Source: Rubritepida sp.
GTDB taxonomy: Bacteria; Pseudomonadota; Alphaproteobacteria; Acetobacterales; Acetobacteraceae
Direction: 5' to 3'
DNA: 29,162 bases
Assembly: GCA_014376425.1 (NCBI GenBank)
Contig: JACMRO010000449.1
Span: 1 to 29,162 of the forward strand
In this document: positions 8,793-16,496 of the stretch, in pieces
Numbering within the stretch: the first letter of the stretch is position 1
How the letters are laid out: each line of letters starts with the position of its first letter
Translations under genes and position numbers: made by a program
Notes under the pieces: model-generated
The model's input: the letters and a program-made list of their open reading frames with translations, nothing else
What the model was told of the DNA's origin: nothing
The model's database searches: none

Positions 8793-11372
8793 TCAGCCGC
8801 CGTCCAGCAGCGCGCGCAACCGGTACAGCGCTTCCTGCGCATCGCGCGGGGAGAGTTGGTCCGGATTAATGCCGGCCAAGGCATCCAGCACCGGATGCCG
8901 GGCCGGGCTGGGCCGGGTGGTGAACAGCGGCAGTTCGTCGCTCAGCGCGCCGCCGCCCTGTCGGGCACGATCCTCCAGCGCTGTCAGCACCGCCTCGGCG
9001 CGGGCCAGCACCGGGCGCGGCACGCCGGCCAGGCGGGCGACGTGGACGCCCCAGCTGCGTTCGGCGGCGCCAGGGCCGACGGCGTGCAGGAACACGACCT
9101 GGCCCTTCCATTCGCGCACCCGCATGGTGTTCAGCCGCAGCTCCGGCAGCTTGCCGGCCAGTGCCGTCAGCTCATGGAAATGGGTGGCAAAGAGGGTGCG
9201 GCAGCGAAGCCGGTCATGCAGCGCCTCCAGCACTGCCCAGGCGATGGCCAGCCCATCCCATGTCGCGGTACCGCGCCCGACCTCGTCCAGGATGACGAAG
9301 CTGCGGGGGCCAGCCTGGTTGAGGATCGCCGCCGTCTCGGTCATCTCGACCATGAAGGTGGAGCGGCCGCCTGCCAAATCGTCCGCTGCGCCGACGCGGC
9401 TGAACAGCCGGTCGGCCACGCCGATCCGCGCGCTCTCCGCCGGGACGAACAGCCCAGCCTGGGCGAGCACCAGCATCAGCGCGTTCTGCCGCAGATAGGT
9501 CGACTTGCCGGCCATGTTCGGGCCGGTGAGCAGGCAGACCCTTTGCCCGGCCGAGAGATTGGTGTCGTTGGGCACGAAGGCCGGGCCTCGGGCGCGGCGC
9601 AGCGCCTCATCCACCACCGGGTGGCGGCCGCCCACCACGCAGAAATCGCCGCCGTCGGTCATCTGCGGCCGGGTCCAGCCGAGCTCCGCGGCGGCGGCAT
9701 GGACGTCGAGGGCGGCCATGGCGCGGGCGGCGGTGGTGATGCAGGCGCCGGCGGTCACGCAGAGCTCCCGCAGATGCCGCGCGATGGTACGCTCCCGCCC
9801 CGCCGCCTGGTCGGCCGCCTGGGCCAGCTTGCGGTCCAGTTCGGCCAGTGCCCCGCAGGTGAAGCGCAGCGTGCTGGACATGGTCTGGCGGTGCTGCGGC
9901 GCCTGGTCGCCGGGCAGTCTGGGCGGGTCGCGCAGCAGCTTCTCGCCGGCGGCGGCCGGTATTTCGGCCAGGTAACCCATCTGCTGGTGGTGGCGGATCT
10001 TCAACGAGGCCACGCCCCAGGCCTGCGCCAGCTCCATCTGCATTGCCGCGATGGCGCCGCGCGCGTCGTCGCGCAGGCGGCGCAGCGCGTCCAGTTGGCC
10101 GTCATAGCCGACGGCCACCACGCCGCCATCTTCCAGCCGGGCGGGCAAGGCATCGGCCAGGGCAAGGGTCAGCGTGGCGGCGGGGGAGGCGGCGGGCACC
10201 AGGTCGGCCGGTGACAGGCGTGCCGGAAGCGGGCCCGCCAGCGCCGCCGCCATCGCCTCGGCCCGCCGCAGTCCGTCGCGCACCGCCGCCAGGTCGCGCG
10301 GCGCGAAGCGGTCCAGGCTGAGGCGGGCCAGGGCGCGGGCCATGTCGGGTGCCCCTTTCAGCGCGGCGCGCAGCCGGGCGCGGAGTTCGGGCTCGGCAGC
10401 CAGATGCGCTACCGCGTCGTGCCTGGCGGTGATGGCCGGCAGGTCGGCCAGGGGCGCGGCCAGGCGCGCCGCCAGCTCCCGCGCGCCGGCGCCGGTCAGG
10501 GTGCGGTCCACCGCGTGCAACAGGGTGCTGCGGGCATCGCCGCGCTCTGACCGCAACAATTCGAGCGAGCGACGGGTGGCGGCGTCCATTGCCAGCACGC
10601 CTGCCTGGCCGCGCGGGCTGGGCCGCATCAGATGCGGCAGGGCGCCGTTCTGCGTGCCGCGCACATATTCCAGCACCATGGCGGCGGCGGCGATTTCGGG
10701 GGGAGTGAAGCTGCCGAAGCCTTCCAGCGAGGCGACTCCGAAGGCCGCAGCCAGCCGGCCCGCCGGGTCGCGCGGCGGTGTGGCCGCGGTGGCGTCCGGC
10801 CACAGGCCTTCGGTCGCTACCACCTCGGCGGGTTCCAGTCGGGCCATCAACGCGGTGATCTCGGCGCCGGCCTCGGTCTCGAAGATGCCGCTGGTGATGT
10901 CGAGCCATGCGGCGCCATCGGGCACCAGGGCCAGCAGCCAGGCGGGGCGGGCGGCCTCCAGCAGGCTGTCCTCGGTCAACGTGCCGGGGGTTACGACGCG
11001 CACCACGCGGCGATCAATGATCGAAGCCTTGCGCGCCTTGGCCTGCTCCGGCGTCTCGGTCTGGTCGCAGATCGCGACGCGAAAGCCGCGGCGGATGAGG
11101 CGCGCCAGATAGGCCTCGTGACTGTGCTGCGGCACGCCGGCCATGGCCACCGGCTGGCCCTGGTGCTCGCCGCGGAAGGAGACCGCGATGGACAGCGCCT
11201 CGGCCCCGGCATGCGCGTCTTCGAAGAACATCTCGTAGAAATCGCCCATACGGAAGAAGATCAGCGCGTCCGGATGTGCGGCCTTGGCGGCAAACCATTG
11301 CGCCAGGGCCGGTGTCGCGCCGAGCGCGCGCGCTTCGGCAATGCCGTGCGCCGACAGGGTGGGGGCATCCAT
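8793..11372 (-). CDS. mutS: DNA mismatch repair ATPase MutS
   Basis: MutS recognises base mismatches and small loops and recruits MutL. From the ATG at 11372 the product has 859 residues, matching the family. The mismatch-binding Phe-X-Glu motif is F45-Y46-E47 (in GDFYEMF). The core and clamp domains fill the middle. The ATPase shows Walker A GPNMAGKST (617-625), Walker B FVILDE, and the signature GRGTATWDG, where most MutS proteins have GRGTSTYDG; THFHEL follows. An upstream TTG at 11489 would add 39 low-complexity residues and is unlikely to be the real start, although a GGAGG about 19 bases upstream of the ATG is too far to settle it. The gene is divergent from the VOC gene. Confidence 0.96.
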   Translation of the reverse strand: MDAPTLSAHGIAEARALGATPALAQWFAAKAAHPDALIFFRMGDFYEMFFEDAHAGAEALSIAVSFRGEHQGQPVAMAGVPQHSHEAYLARLIRRGFRVAICDQTETPEQAKARKASIIDRRVVRVVTPGTLTEDSLLEAARPAWLLALVPDGAAWLDITSGIFETEAGAEITALMARLEPAEVVATEGLWPDATAATPPRDPAGRLAAAFGVASLEGFGSFTPPEIAAAAMVLEYVRGTQNGALPHLMRPSPRGQAGVLAMDAATRRSLELLRSERGDARSTLLHAVDRTLTGAGARELAARLAAPLADLPAITARHDAVAHLAAEPELRARLRAALKGAPDMARALARLSLDRFAPRDLAAVRDGLRRAEAMAAALAGPLPARLSPADLVPAASPAATLTLALADALPARLEDGGVVAVGYDGQLDALRRLRDDARGAIAAMQMELAQAWGVASLKIRHHQQMGYLAEIPAAAGEKLLRDPPRLPGDQAPQHRQTMSSTLRFTCGALAELDRKLAQAADQAAGRERTIARHLRELCVTAGACITTAARAMAALDVHAAAAELGWTRPQMTDGGDFCVVGGRHPVVDEALRRARGPAFVPNDTNLSAGQRVCLLTGPNMAGKSTYLRQNALMLVLAQAGLFVPAESARIGVADRLFSRVGAADDLAGGRSTFMVEMTETAAILNQAGPRSFVILDEVGRGTATWDGLAIAWAVLEALHDRLRCRTLFATHFHELTALAGKLPELRLNTMRVREWKGQVVFLHAVGPGAAERSWGVHVARLAGVPRPVLARAEAVLTALEDRARQGGGALSDELPLFTTRPSPARHPVLDALAGINPDQLSPRDAQEALYRLRALLDGG

Positions 11373-11392
11373 CGCCGCACCATGCCGCAAGC

Positions 11393-11421
11393 CTCCGCCA
11401 TCCGCCAATGCGATGGCGGAG
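11393..11421 (-). other. Stem-loop in the mutS leader
   Basis: Bases 11393-11401 (ctccgccat) and 11413-11421 (atggcggag) form a perfect 9-base-pair stem with an 11-base loop, about 20 bases upstream of the chosen mutS start. It would sit in the 5' untranslated leader and includes the GGAGG-like sequence, so it could affect ribosome access. No T-run follows, so it is not a classical terminator. Confidence 0.3.
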
Positions 11422-11482
11422 CGCGGCAGGGGGCCAGCGTCGGGCTGCGGCATGTTGCCGTCACCCGCCGCCGTCACGCCCC

Positions 11483-11496
11483 TTCGCAACTGCGAA
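11483..11496. promoter_or_regulatory. Palindrome between mutS and the VOC gene
   Basis: The 14-base sequence ttcgca-ac-tgcgaa is a perfect inverted repeat in the intergenic region shared by the divergent mutS and VOC/maeB transcripts. Its position would suit an operator. It does not match the alphaproteobacterial LexA box (GTTC-N7-GTTC). No regulator can be named. Confidence 0.3.
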
Positions 11497-11564
11497 CCGC
11501 CAGGCTAGCACCGCGCCGCCCCTCGGGTGACTATGCGTACAAAGCGTGTTGAGGGAGCCCGTCC

Positions 11565-11960
11565 GTGCAACTGGACAAGATCGACCACATGACCATTCGC
11601 TGTCGGGAGCAGGACCTGCCGGCGATGGAGCATTTCTACGGTACGGTGCTGGGGCTGAAGCCTGGCCGCCGGCCCGACTTCAGCTTCCCCGGCATCTGGT
11701 TCTACCTCGAAGGCAATCCCGTCGTGCACATCGCTGCGCGGCTGGATGCGCTACCGGCGGAAAAGGGCGCATACGATCACGTCTCCTTCAAGTCGCGCGA
11801 TATCGAGGGCACCCGCGAGCACCTGCGTGCGCTGGGCGTCAGTTTCGACGAGGCGCCGGTGCCCGGCTTCCCCCTGCACCAGATCTTCATGACCGACCCG
11901 GCCGGCGCCAAGGTCGAGCTCACATTCGACTACCCGGAAAAGGCGATGATCGATGGATGA
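11565..11960 (+). CDS. VOC (glyoxalase/bleomycin resistance/dioxygenase) family protein
   Basis: This 131-residue protein has the paired beta-alpha-beta-beta-beta modules of the vicinal oxygen chelate superfamily. Candidate metal ligands are H8 (in DHMTI), a His in VVHIAARL, a His in YDHVSFKS and a Glu in KVELTFDY near the C-terminus. The GTG start at 11565 is supported by a GAGGGAG Shine-Dalgarno sequence ending 7 bases upstream. VOC members include glyoxalase I, methylmalonyl-CoA epimerase, fosfomycin-resistance enzymes and ring-cleavage dioxygenases; the sequence alone does not say which. The last 8 bases overlap the start of maeB, so the two are probably translationally coupled. Confidence 0.88.
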   Translation: MQLDKIDHMTIRCREQDLPAMEHFYGTVLGLKPGRRPDFSFPGIWFYLEGNPVVHIAARLDALPAEKGAYDHVSFKSRDIEGTREHLRALGVSFDEAPVPGFPLHQIFMTDPAGAKVELTFDYPEKAMIDG

Positions 11961-14265
11961 CGTCCGCAACACCCTGCCCCCCGTGTCGTTGTCCGACATC
12001 CGCACCGCGCGCGTCACCGGCGAGGAAGCGCTGGCGATGCACCGTGAGGGCCGGCCGGGCAAGCTGGAGATCCGGCTGACCAAGCCGCTGGTCACCGCGC
12101 GCGACCTGTCGCTGGCCTATTCGCCCGGTGTGGCCGAACCCTGCCTGCACATCGCGCGCGACCCGTCGCTGGCCTACGACTACACGTCGAAGGGCAATTT
12201 TGTCGCCGTCATCTCAAACGGCACCGCGGTGCTGGGGCTGGGGAACCTGGGCGCGCTGGCGTCCAAGCCGGTGATGGAGGGCAAGGTCGCACTGTTCAAG
12301 CGCTTCGCCGACGTGGACGGCATCGATTTGTGCGTGGACACCGAGGACCCCGACGCCTTCGTGGCCGCGGTGCGCTACCTGTCGCCCAGCTTCGGCGGCA
12401 TCAACCTGGAGGATATCAAGGCGCCGGAGTGCTTCGTCATCGAGCAGCAGCTGCGCGAGCTGATGGACATCCCGGTGTTTCACGACGACCAGCATGGCAC
12501 CGCCATCGTGGCGGCCGCCGGGCTGATCAACGCTTGCCACCTGACGGGCCGCGAGCTGGCGACGACACGGCTGGTGATCAACGGCGCCGGTGCTGCCGCC
12601 ATCGCCTGCGCCGAGCTGGTCAAGGCCATGGGCATGCGGCCCGAGAACGTCATGTTGTGCGATACCAAGGGCGTGGTCTGGCGCGGCCGCACCGAGGGCA
12701 TGAACCAGTGGAAATCGGCCCATGCCGTGACCACCGACCGGCGCACGCTGACCCAGGCGATGGAGGGCTGCGACGTGTTCTTCGGCCTGAGCATCAAGGG
12801 CGCGCTGACGCCCGAGATGCTGCGCGCCATGGCGCCCTCGCCGATCATCTTTGCCATGGCCAATCCCGACCCGGAAATCACGCCGGAGGAGGCGCGGGCG
12901 GCGCGGCCGGATTGCATCATCGCCACCGGGCGCAGCGACTACCCGAACCAGGTGAACAACGTACTGGGCTTCCCCTTCATTTTCCGCGGCGCGTTGGATG
13001 TCCGCGCGCGGACCATCAACGACGCCATGAAGGTGGCAGCGGCTGAGGCTTTGGCGCAGCTGGCGCGGGAGGAGGTGCCGGAGGAGGTCGCACGCTCCGG
13101 CGCCGGCAAGCGGCTGATCTTCGGGCCGGAGTACATTATCCCCAACGCCTTCGACCCGCGGCTGATCTCCCGTGTGCCCACCGCGGTGGCGCTGGCCGCG
13201 ATGAAATCGGGCGTGGCGCAGAAGCCATTGACCGACCCGGCGCGCTACCAGCGCGACCTGGCGGGCCGGCTGGATGCCGCGGCCAATGCGCTGGAGAACA
13301 TCCATGACGCCGTGCGCGGTGCTCCAAAACGCGTCGTCTTCGCCGAGGGCGAGGAAGAGAAGGTGATCCGCGCCGCCATCGCCTATGCCCATGCCGGCTA
13401 CGGCACGCCGGTGCTGGTGGGGCGCGAGGACCGGATCGGCGCGACCGTGGCCGCCCTGGGCGTGGCGCTGCCCGAGCAGGTCGAGGTGCTGAACGCCCGG
13501 CTTTCCGACCGCACGCGCGTCTATGCCGAATGGCTGTACGAGAAGCGCCAGCGCGACGGTTTCTTGTTCCGCGACTGCCAGCGCCTGGTCAACCAGGATC
13601 GCAACGTCTTTGCCAGCTGCATGGTGGCTGTGGGCGATGCGGATGCGCTGGTAACGGGCGAGACGCGCAGCTATTCGGTCGCGCTGGAAGGCGTGCGGAT
13701 GGCGCTGGAGCCTGACGCGCATGGCGTGCTGTTTGGCCTGACCATGATGGTGGCGCGGGTGTCCGGCACGGTGCTGGTGGCCGACACCGCGATCCATGAA
13801 CGGCCCGATGCGGCAACCCTGGCGGTGATTGCCAAACGCGCGGCGGTGGCGGCGCGGCGGATGGGGCTGGAGCCGCGGGTGGCCTTCCTCAGCTTCTCGA
13901 CCTTCGGCGACCCCAAAGGCGTGATCCCGGGCCCGGTGCGCGACGCGGTGAAACTGCTGGACGCCGAGCCCCAGGACTTTGAGTACGACGGTGAGATGGC
14001 GGCCGACGTGGCGTTGGATCCGAAGTTGCGGGCAGCCGCCTATCCCTTCTGTCGGCTGACCGGGCCGGCGAATGTCCTGGTGATGCCCGGGCTGCACGCG
14101 GCGCACATCCTCACGCGCGCGGTGCCGCATCTGACGAGTGCGACGACCATCGGGCCGATCCTGATGGGCCTGGCCAAGCCGGCGCAGATCGTGCCGATGG
14201 GGGTGGGGGTGAACCAGTTGCTGGATATGGCGGCGCTGGCGGCATACCAGGCCGGTCTGGGATAG
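11953..14265 (+). CDS. maeB: NADP-dependent malic enzyme with C-terminal phosphotransacetylase-like domain
   Basis: MaeB converts malate to pyruvate and CO2 with reduction of NADP, feeding gluconeogenic and lipid metabolism. The 770-residue protein has the standard large-MaeB layout. The malic N-terminal domain occupies residues to about 165 (SPGVAEPC, then SNGTAVLGLGN, and EDIKAPECF from 153 with metal ligands). The NAD(P)-binding domain spans about 165-420, with HDDQHGTA from 177 and the nucleotide loop INGAGAAA from 209. From about 430 to the end is a phosphate acetyl/butyryltransferase-like domain (FAEGEEEKVIRAA, later SFSTFGDPKG). In known MaeB proteins this C-terminal domain is regulatory rather than catalytic, responding to acetyl-CoA. 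The start overlaps the VOC gene's stop. Confidence 0.96.
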   Translation: MDDVRNTLPPVSLSDIRTARVTGEEALAMHREGRPGKLEIRLTKPLVTARDLSLAYSPGVAEPCLHIARDPSLAYDYTSKGNFVAVISNGTAVLGLGNLGALASKPVMEGKVALFKRFADVDGIDLCVDTEDPDAFVAAVRYLSPSFGGINLEDIKAPECFVIEQQLRELMDIPVFHDDQHGTAIVAAAGLINACHLTGRELATTRLVINGAGAAAIACAELVKAMGMRPENVMLCDTKGVVWRGRTEGMNQWKSAHAVTTDRRTLTQAMEGCDVFFGLSIKGALTPEMLRAMAPSPIIFAMANPDPEITPEEARAARPDCIIATGRSDYPNQVNNVLGFPFIFRGALDVRARTINDAMKVAAAEALAQLAREEVPEEVARSGAGKRLIFGPEYIIPNAFDPRLISRVPTAVALAAMKSGVAQKPLTDPARYQRDLAGRLDAAANALENIHDAVRGAPKRVVFAEGEEEKVIRAAIAYAHAGYGTPVLVGREDRIGATVAALGVALPEQVEVLNARLSDRTRVYAEWLYEKRQRDGFLFRDCQRLVNQDRNVFASCMVAVGDADALVTGETRSYSVALEGVRMALEPDAHGVLFGLTMMVARVSGTVLVADTAIHERPDAATLAVIAKRAAVAARRMGLEPRVAFLSFSTFGDPKGVIPGPVRDAVKLLDAEPQDFEYDGEMAADVALDPKLRAAAYPFCRLTGPANVLVMPGLHAAHILTRAVPHLTSATTIGPILMGLAKPAQIVPMGVGVNQLLDMAALAAYQAGLG

Positions 14266-14569
14266 GCTCTGCCACGCCAGCCGGTGCGGTATGGCTTCGT
14301 TGCAACGCATGCGGGGGTTGAGGCGGGGAAAGTTTTGCCGTGCTGGATTCCGAGGTGAACAGCATGGTGGGGTGGACCGCGCGTGGTGACGGAGCGGGTC
14401 GGCCAGCAGTGTTCGTCCAACTGGCGCTGGTACGGACGGGCGGAGCTACCGCTGCGACGGCCGCGTTGGGGAGCATGGGCCGATGGGCTATGGCGCAACG
14501 GGCCCAAGCGGCGCGGCGCGGTGAGCGTAATGGCGGCTGAGTTCGCGCGGACTGATCCCGCCTGACTGC
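14266..14569. other. Gap of about 300 bases with no convincing gene
   Basis: Between the convergent maeB and EVE genes I see no protein, tRNA or other RNA I can support. Two overlapping short plus-strand frames (14340-14540 and 14383-14565) lack ribosome-binding sites and have compositions like random GC-rich translation. A perfect 10-base palindrome, cgttgcaacg, lies at 14298-14307. There is no T-run hairpin to serve as a terminator. The stretch could be decayed coding DNA. Confidence 0.5.
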
Positions 14570-14989
14570 TCAGGCCGGCGGCTTTCCCGCCCCCATCGCC
14601 ATCAACGCCTGCCAATGCTCGTCACTGACCGGCACCACCGAAAGCCGGCTCATCCGCACCAGCTTGAAATCCGCGAATTGCGGGTCTGCCTTGATCTCCG
14701 CCAAGGTCACCGGCCGCCGCAGTTTCTTGCCCGCCTTCACGTCGACGCACACCCAGCGCCCGGTATCGTCCGTCGGGTCCTGATACGCCTCGCGCACCAC
14801 CTTCACGACACCGACGATCTCCCTGCCGATGTTGGAATGATAGAAGAACGCCTCATCGCCCAGCTTCATCGTCTTCAGATTTTTCGACGCCAAAGCGTTG
14901 CGCACCCCGGTCCATGGTTCCACCCCATTCGCCACCTGCTGATCCCAGCCGAAGACGTCCGGTTCGCTCTTCATCAACCAATACGCCAT
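14570..14989 (-). CDS. EVE domain-containing protein
   Basis: The 139-residue product begins MAYWLMKSEPDVFGW, the hallmark start of EVE-domain proteins, and consists only of that PUA-related fold (WTGVRN, then GDEAFFYHSN and GVVKVV). EVE domains bind modified bases in nucleic acids; stand-alone bacterial EVE proteins are widespread and often lack a defined role. I chose the ATG at 14989 for its match to the family start; an ATG three codons upstream (14998) is possible. The gene is divergent from ccmC with about 50 bases between them. Confidence 0.9.
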   Translation of the reverse strand: MAYWLMKSEPDVFGWDQQVANGVEPWTGVRNALASKNLKTMKLGDEAFFYHSNIGREIVGVVKVVREAYQDPTDDTGRWVCVDVKAGKKLRRPVTLAEIKADPQFADFKLVRMSRLSVVPVSDEHWQALMAMGAGKPPA

Positions 14990-15007
14990 GCGAAACATTA
15001 CGATGCT

Positions 15008-15035
15008 TTGACCTACCGGGATATGTGCCTAGATT
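15008..15035 (+). promoter_or_regulatory. Putative sigma-70 promoter of the ccm operon
   Basis: TTGACC at 15008-15013 (5 of 6 to the -35 consensus) and TAGATT at 15030-15035 (4 of 6 to the -10 consensus) are separated by 16 bases in the short gap before ccmC. The predicted transcription start, about 7 bases after the -10 box, falls on the ccmC GTG start codon. Confidence 0.4.
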
Positions 15036-15041
15036 GCGGAG

Positions 15042-15869
15042 GTGAGCACGGCAACAACAACATCCCGAGGCGCCTCCCGCCTGCACTTCCTTGCCAATCC
15101 GGGCCGCTTCATGCGGGTGACCGGCTGGCTGGTCCCTGGCCTGACCGTGGCCGCACTGGTCGTGCTGGGCATCGGCCTTGCCTGGGGCCTCGCCTTCTCT
15201 CCACCGGACTGGCAGCAGGGCGAGACCGTGCGCATCATGTACGTGCATGTCCCGATGGCCTGGCTGGCGATGGGCGGCTACGTCGGGCTGGTCATCCTCA
15301 GCATCCTCGGCCTGGTGTGGAAGCACCCCGTGGCCGATATCGCGGCACGTGAGCTGTCGCCTATCGGCGCCACCGTCACCGCGCTGTGCCTGCTTACCGG
15401 CAGCCTGTGGGGACGGCCGATGTGGGGGACGTGGTGGGTGTGGGATGCGCGGCTGACTTCGGTCCTCGTGCTGTTCTTCCTGTGGGTCGGCCATGCCGCG
15501 CTGACCCGGGCGTTCGACGATGCCGAGCGGGGCGCGCGGATGGGTGCCATCCTGGCGCTGATCGGCGCGGTGAACGTGCCGATCGTGAAGTTCTCTGTGG
15601 ATTGGTGGAACACGCTCCACCAGCCAGCCAGCGTGACACGCCTCGCCGCACCGGGGCTGCACCCAGACATCCTCTATCCGCTGCTGACCTGCGGGCTGGG
15701 CTTCACGCTGGCCTTTTGGGCGCTGGCGCTGGCGGCGACGCGGGCGGGGCTGATGGAGCGGCGGATGCGAGCGTTGCAGATGGCCGCGGCGCGGCGGGCG
15801 GACGTCTCCCCTGATGGCCGCCACAGCGCCGCCCCGGAGGTTCGCAACCGGATGGGTATCACTCCATGA
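15042..15869 (+). CDS. ccmC: Heme exporter/handling membrane protein CcmC
   Basis: CcmC is the inner-membrane protein that loads heme onto the chaperone CcmE. The 275-residue sequence has six hydrophobic segments, the heme-handling tryptophan-rich WWD motif WGTWWVWD (128-135), and the two conserved periplasmic histidines, H69 (YVHVPMAW) and H193 (NTLHQPAS). The GTG start has GGAG immediately before it, too close for normal spacing; no better start is visible. CcmC is the first gene of the operon here, and its stop overlaps the ccmD start by 4 bases (ATGA). The C-terminal tail of about 35 residues after the last helix is longer than in many CcmC proteins. Confidence 0.95.
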   Translation: MSTATTTSRGASRLHFLANPGRFMRVTGWLVPGLTVAALVVLGIGLAWGLAFSPPDWQQGETVRIMYVHVPMAWLAMGGYVGLVILSILGLVWKHPVADIAARELSPIGATVTALCLLTGSLWGRPMWGTWWVWDARLTSVLVLFFLWVGHAALTRAFDDAERGARMGAILALIGAVNVPIVKFSVDWWNTLHQPASVTRLAAPGLHPDILYPLLTCGLGFTLAFWALALAATRAGLMERRMRALQMAAARRADVSPDGRHSAAPEVRNRMGITP

Positions 15870-15997
15870 GCTGGCACTGGTGGCACGTCACCCTGAGCTA
15901 CGCGGCGGTGCTGGGCGGCTTCGCGCTTACCACCGGTTTTATCATCCTGCGCCTGCGGGCAGCACGCGCCGGCCTGGCCCGGCTGGAGCCCCGTTGA
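15866..15997 (+). CDS. ccmD: Heme exporter small subunit CcmD
   Basis: This 43-residue protein has a Trp/His-rich start (MSWHWWHV), one transmembrane segment (about 9-29, ending GFIILRL) and a short basic tail (RLRAARAGLARLEPR). This layout, including the SYA near the helix start and the basic tail, is that of CcmD, which helps release holo-CcmE from the CcmABC complex. The assignment also rests on its place between ccmC (4-base overlap) and ccmE (1-base gap). CcmD proteins are poorly conserved in sequence. Confidence 0.88.
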   Translation: MSWHWWHVTLSYAAVLGGFALTTGFIILRLRAARAGLARLEPR

Positions 15998-15998
15998 C

Positions 15999-16496
15999 AT
16001 GACGCGCCGCCGCCGCCGCCTGACCGTCCTGCTGCTCTGCGCCTTGGGCCTCGGCACAGCCACCGCGCTGACCCTGACGGCGTTCCAGGACAATCTGGTA
16101 TTTTTCCAGAGCCCGTCCGATATCGCCGCCAACCCGCCGCCCCCCGCCCGCGCCTTCCGCCTGGGCGGCCTGGTCGAGGAAGGCAGCGTGACCCGCGACA
16201 GCACGCCCGAGGGGCGCCCGCGCATCGGCTTCCGCGTCACTGACGGGCAGAGCACGGTGGCCGTGCAATATTCCGGCGTGCTGCCGGACTTGTTCCGCGA
16301 GGGCCAGGGCGTCGTCACACTGGGCCAGATGGGTCCGGATGGCGTGTTTCTGGCGCGCGAGGTGCTCGCACGGCACGACGAGAACTACATGCCGCCCGAG
16401 GTGGCAGAGGCGCTGCGCCGCACCGGGCACTGGAACCCCGCAAGTGGCGCCGCACCCCCGCCCGGCGGCCGGCCCACAGCAGGAGGTCGCTCATGA
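15999..16496 (+). CDS. ccmE: Periplasmic heme chaperone CcmE
   Basis: CcmE binds heme covalently in the periplasm and hands it to CcmF. The 165-residue protein has a basic N-terminus (MTRRRRR), one membrane anchor (about 8-27), an OB-fold body (FRLGGLVEEGSV, VQYSGVLPDLFREGQGVV) and the heme-attachment motif RHDENYMPPE, with H126 as the covalent heme ligand and Y130 as the axial ligand, equivalent to H130 and Y134 of E. coli CcmE. A flexible Pro/Gly-rich tail follows. Its stop overlaps the ccmF start by 4 bases. Confidence 0.96.
   Translation: MTRRRRRLTVLLLCALGLGTATALTLTAFQDNLVFFQSPSDIAANPPPPARAFRLGGLVEEGSVTRDSTPEGRPRIGFRVTDGQSTVAVQYSGVLPDLFREGQGVVTLGQMGPDGVFLAREVLARHDENYMPPEVAEALRRTGHWNPASGAAPPPGGRPTAGGRS

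Noticed and set aside
11373..11489. N-terminal extension of MutS by 39 residues from a TTG
   Set aside because: The added residues are low-complexity and place the Phe-X-Glu motif far from its normal position; the ATG at 11372 gives the usual spacing.
14340..14565. Two overlapping short plus-strand reading frames after maeB
   Set aside because: They lack ribosome-binding sites and recognisable motifs, and GC-rich DNA commonly gives open frames of this size by chance.
14561..14574. Hairpin cctga-ctgc-tcagg at the end of the EVE gene
   Set aside because: The stem is only 5 base pairs, has no T-run and overlaps the stop codon, so a terminator call is not justified.
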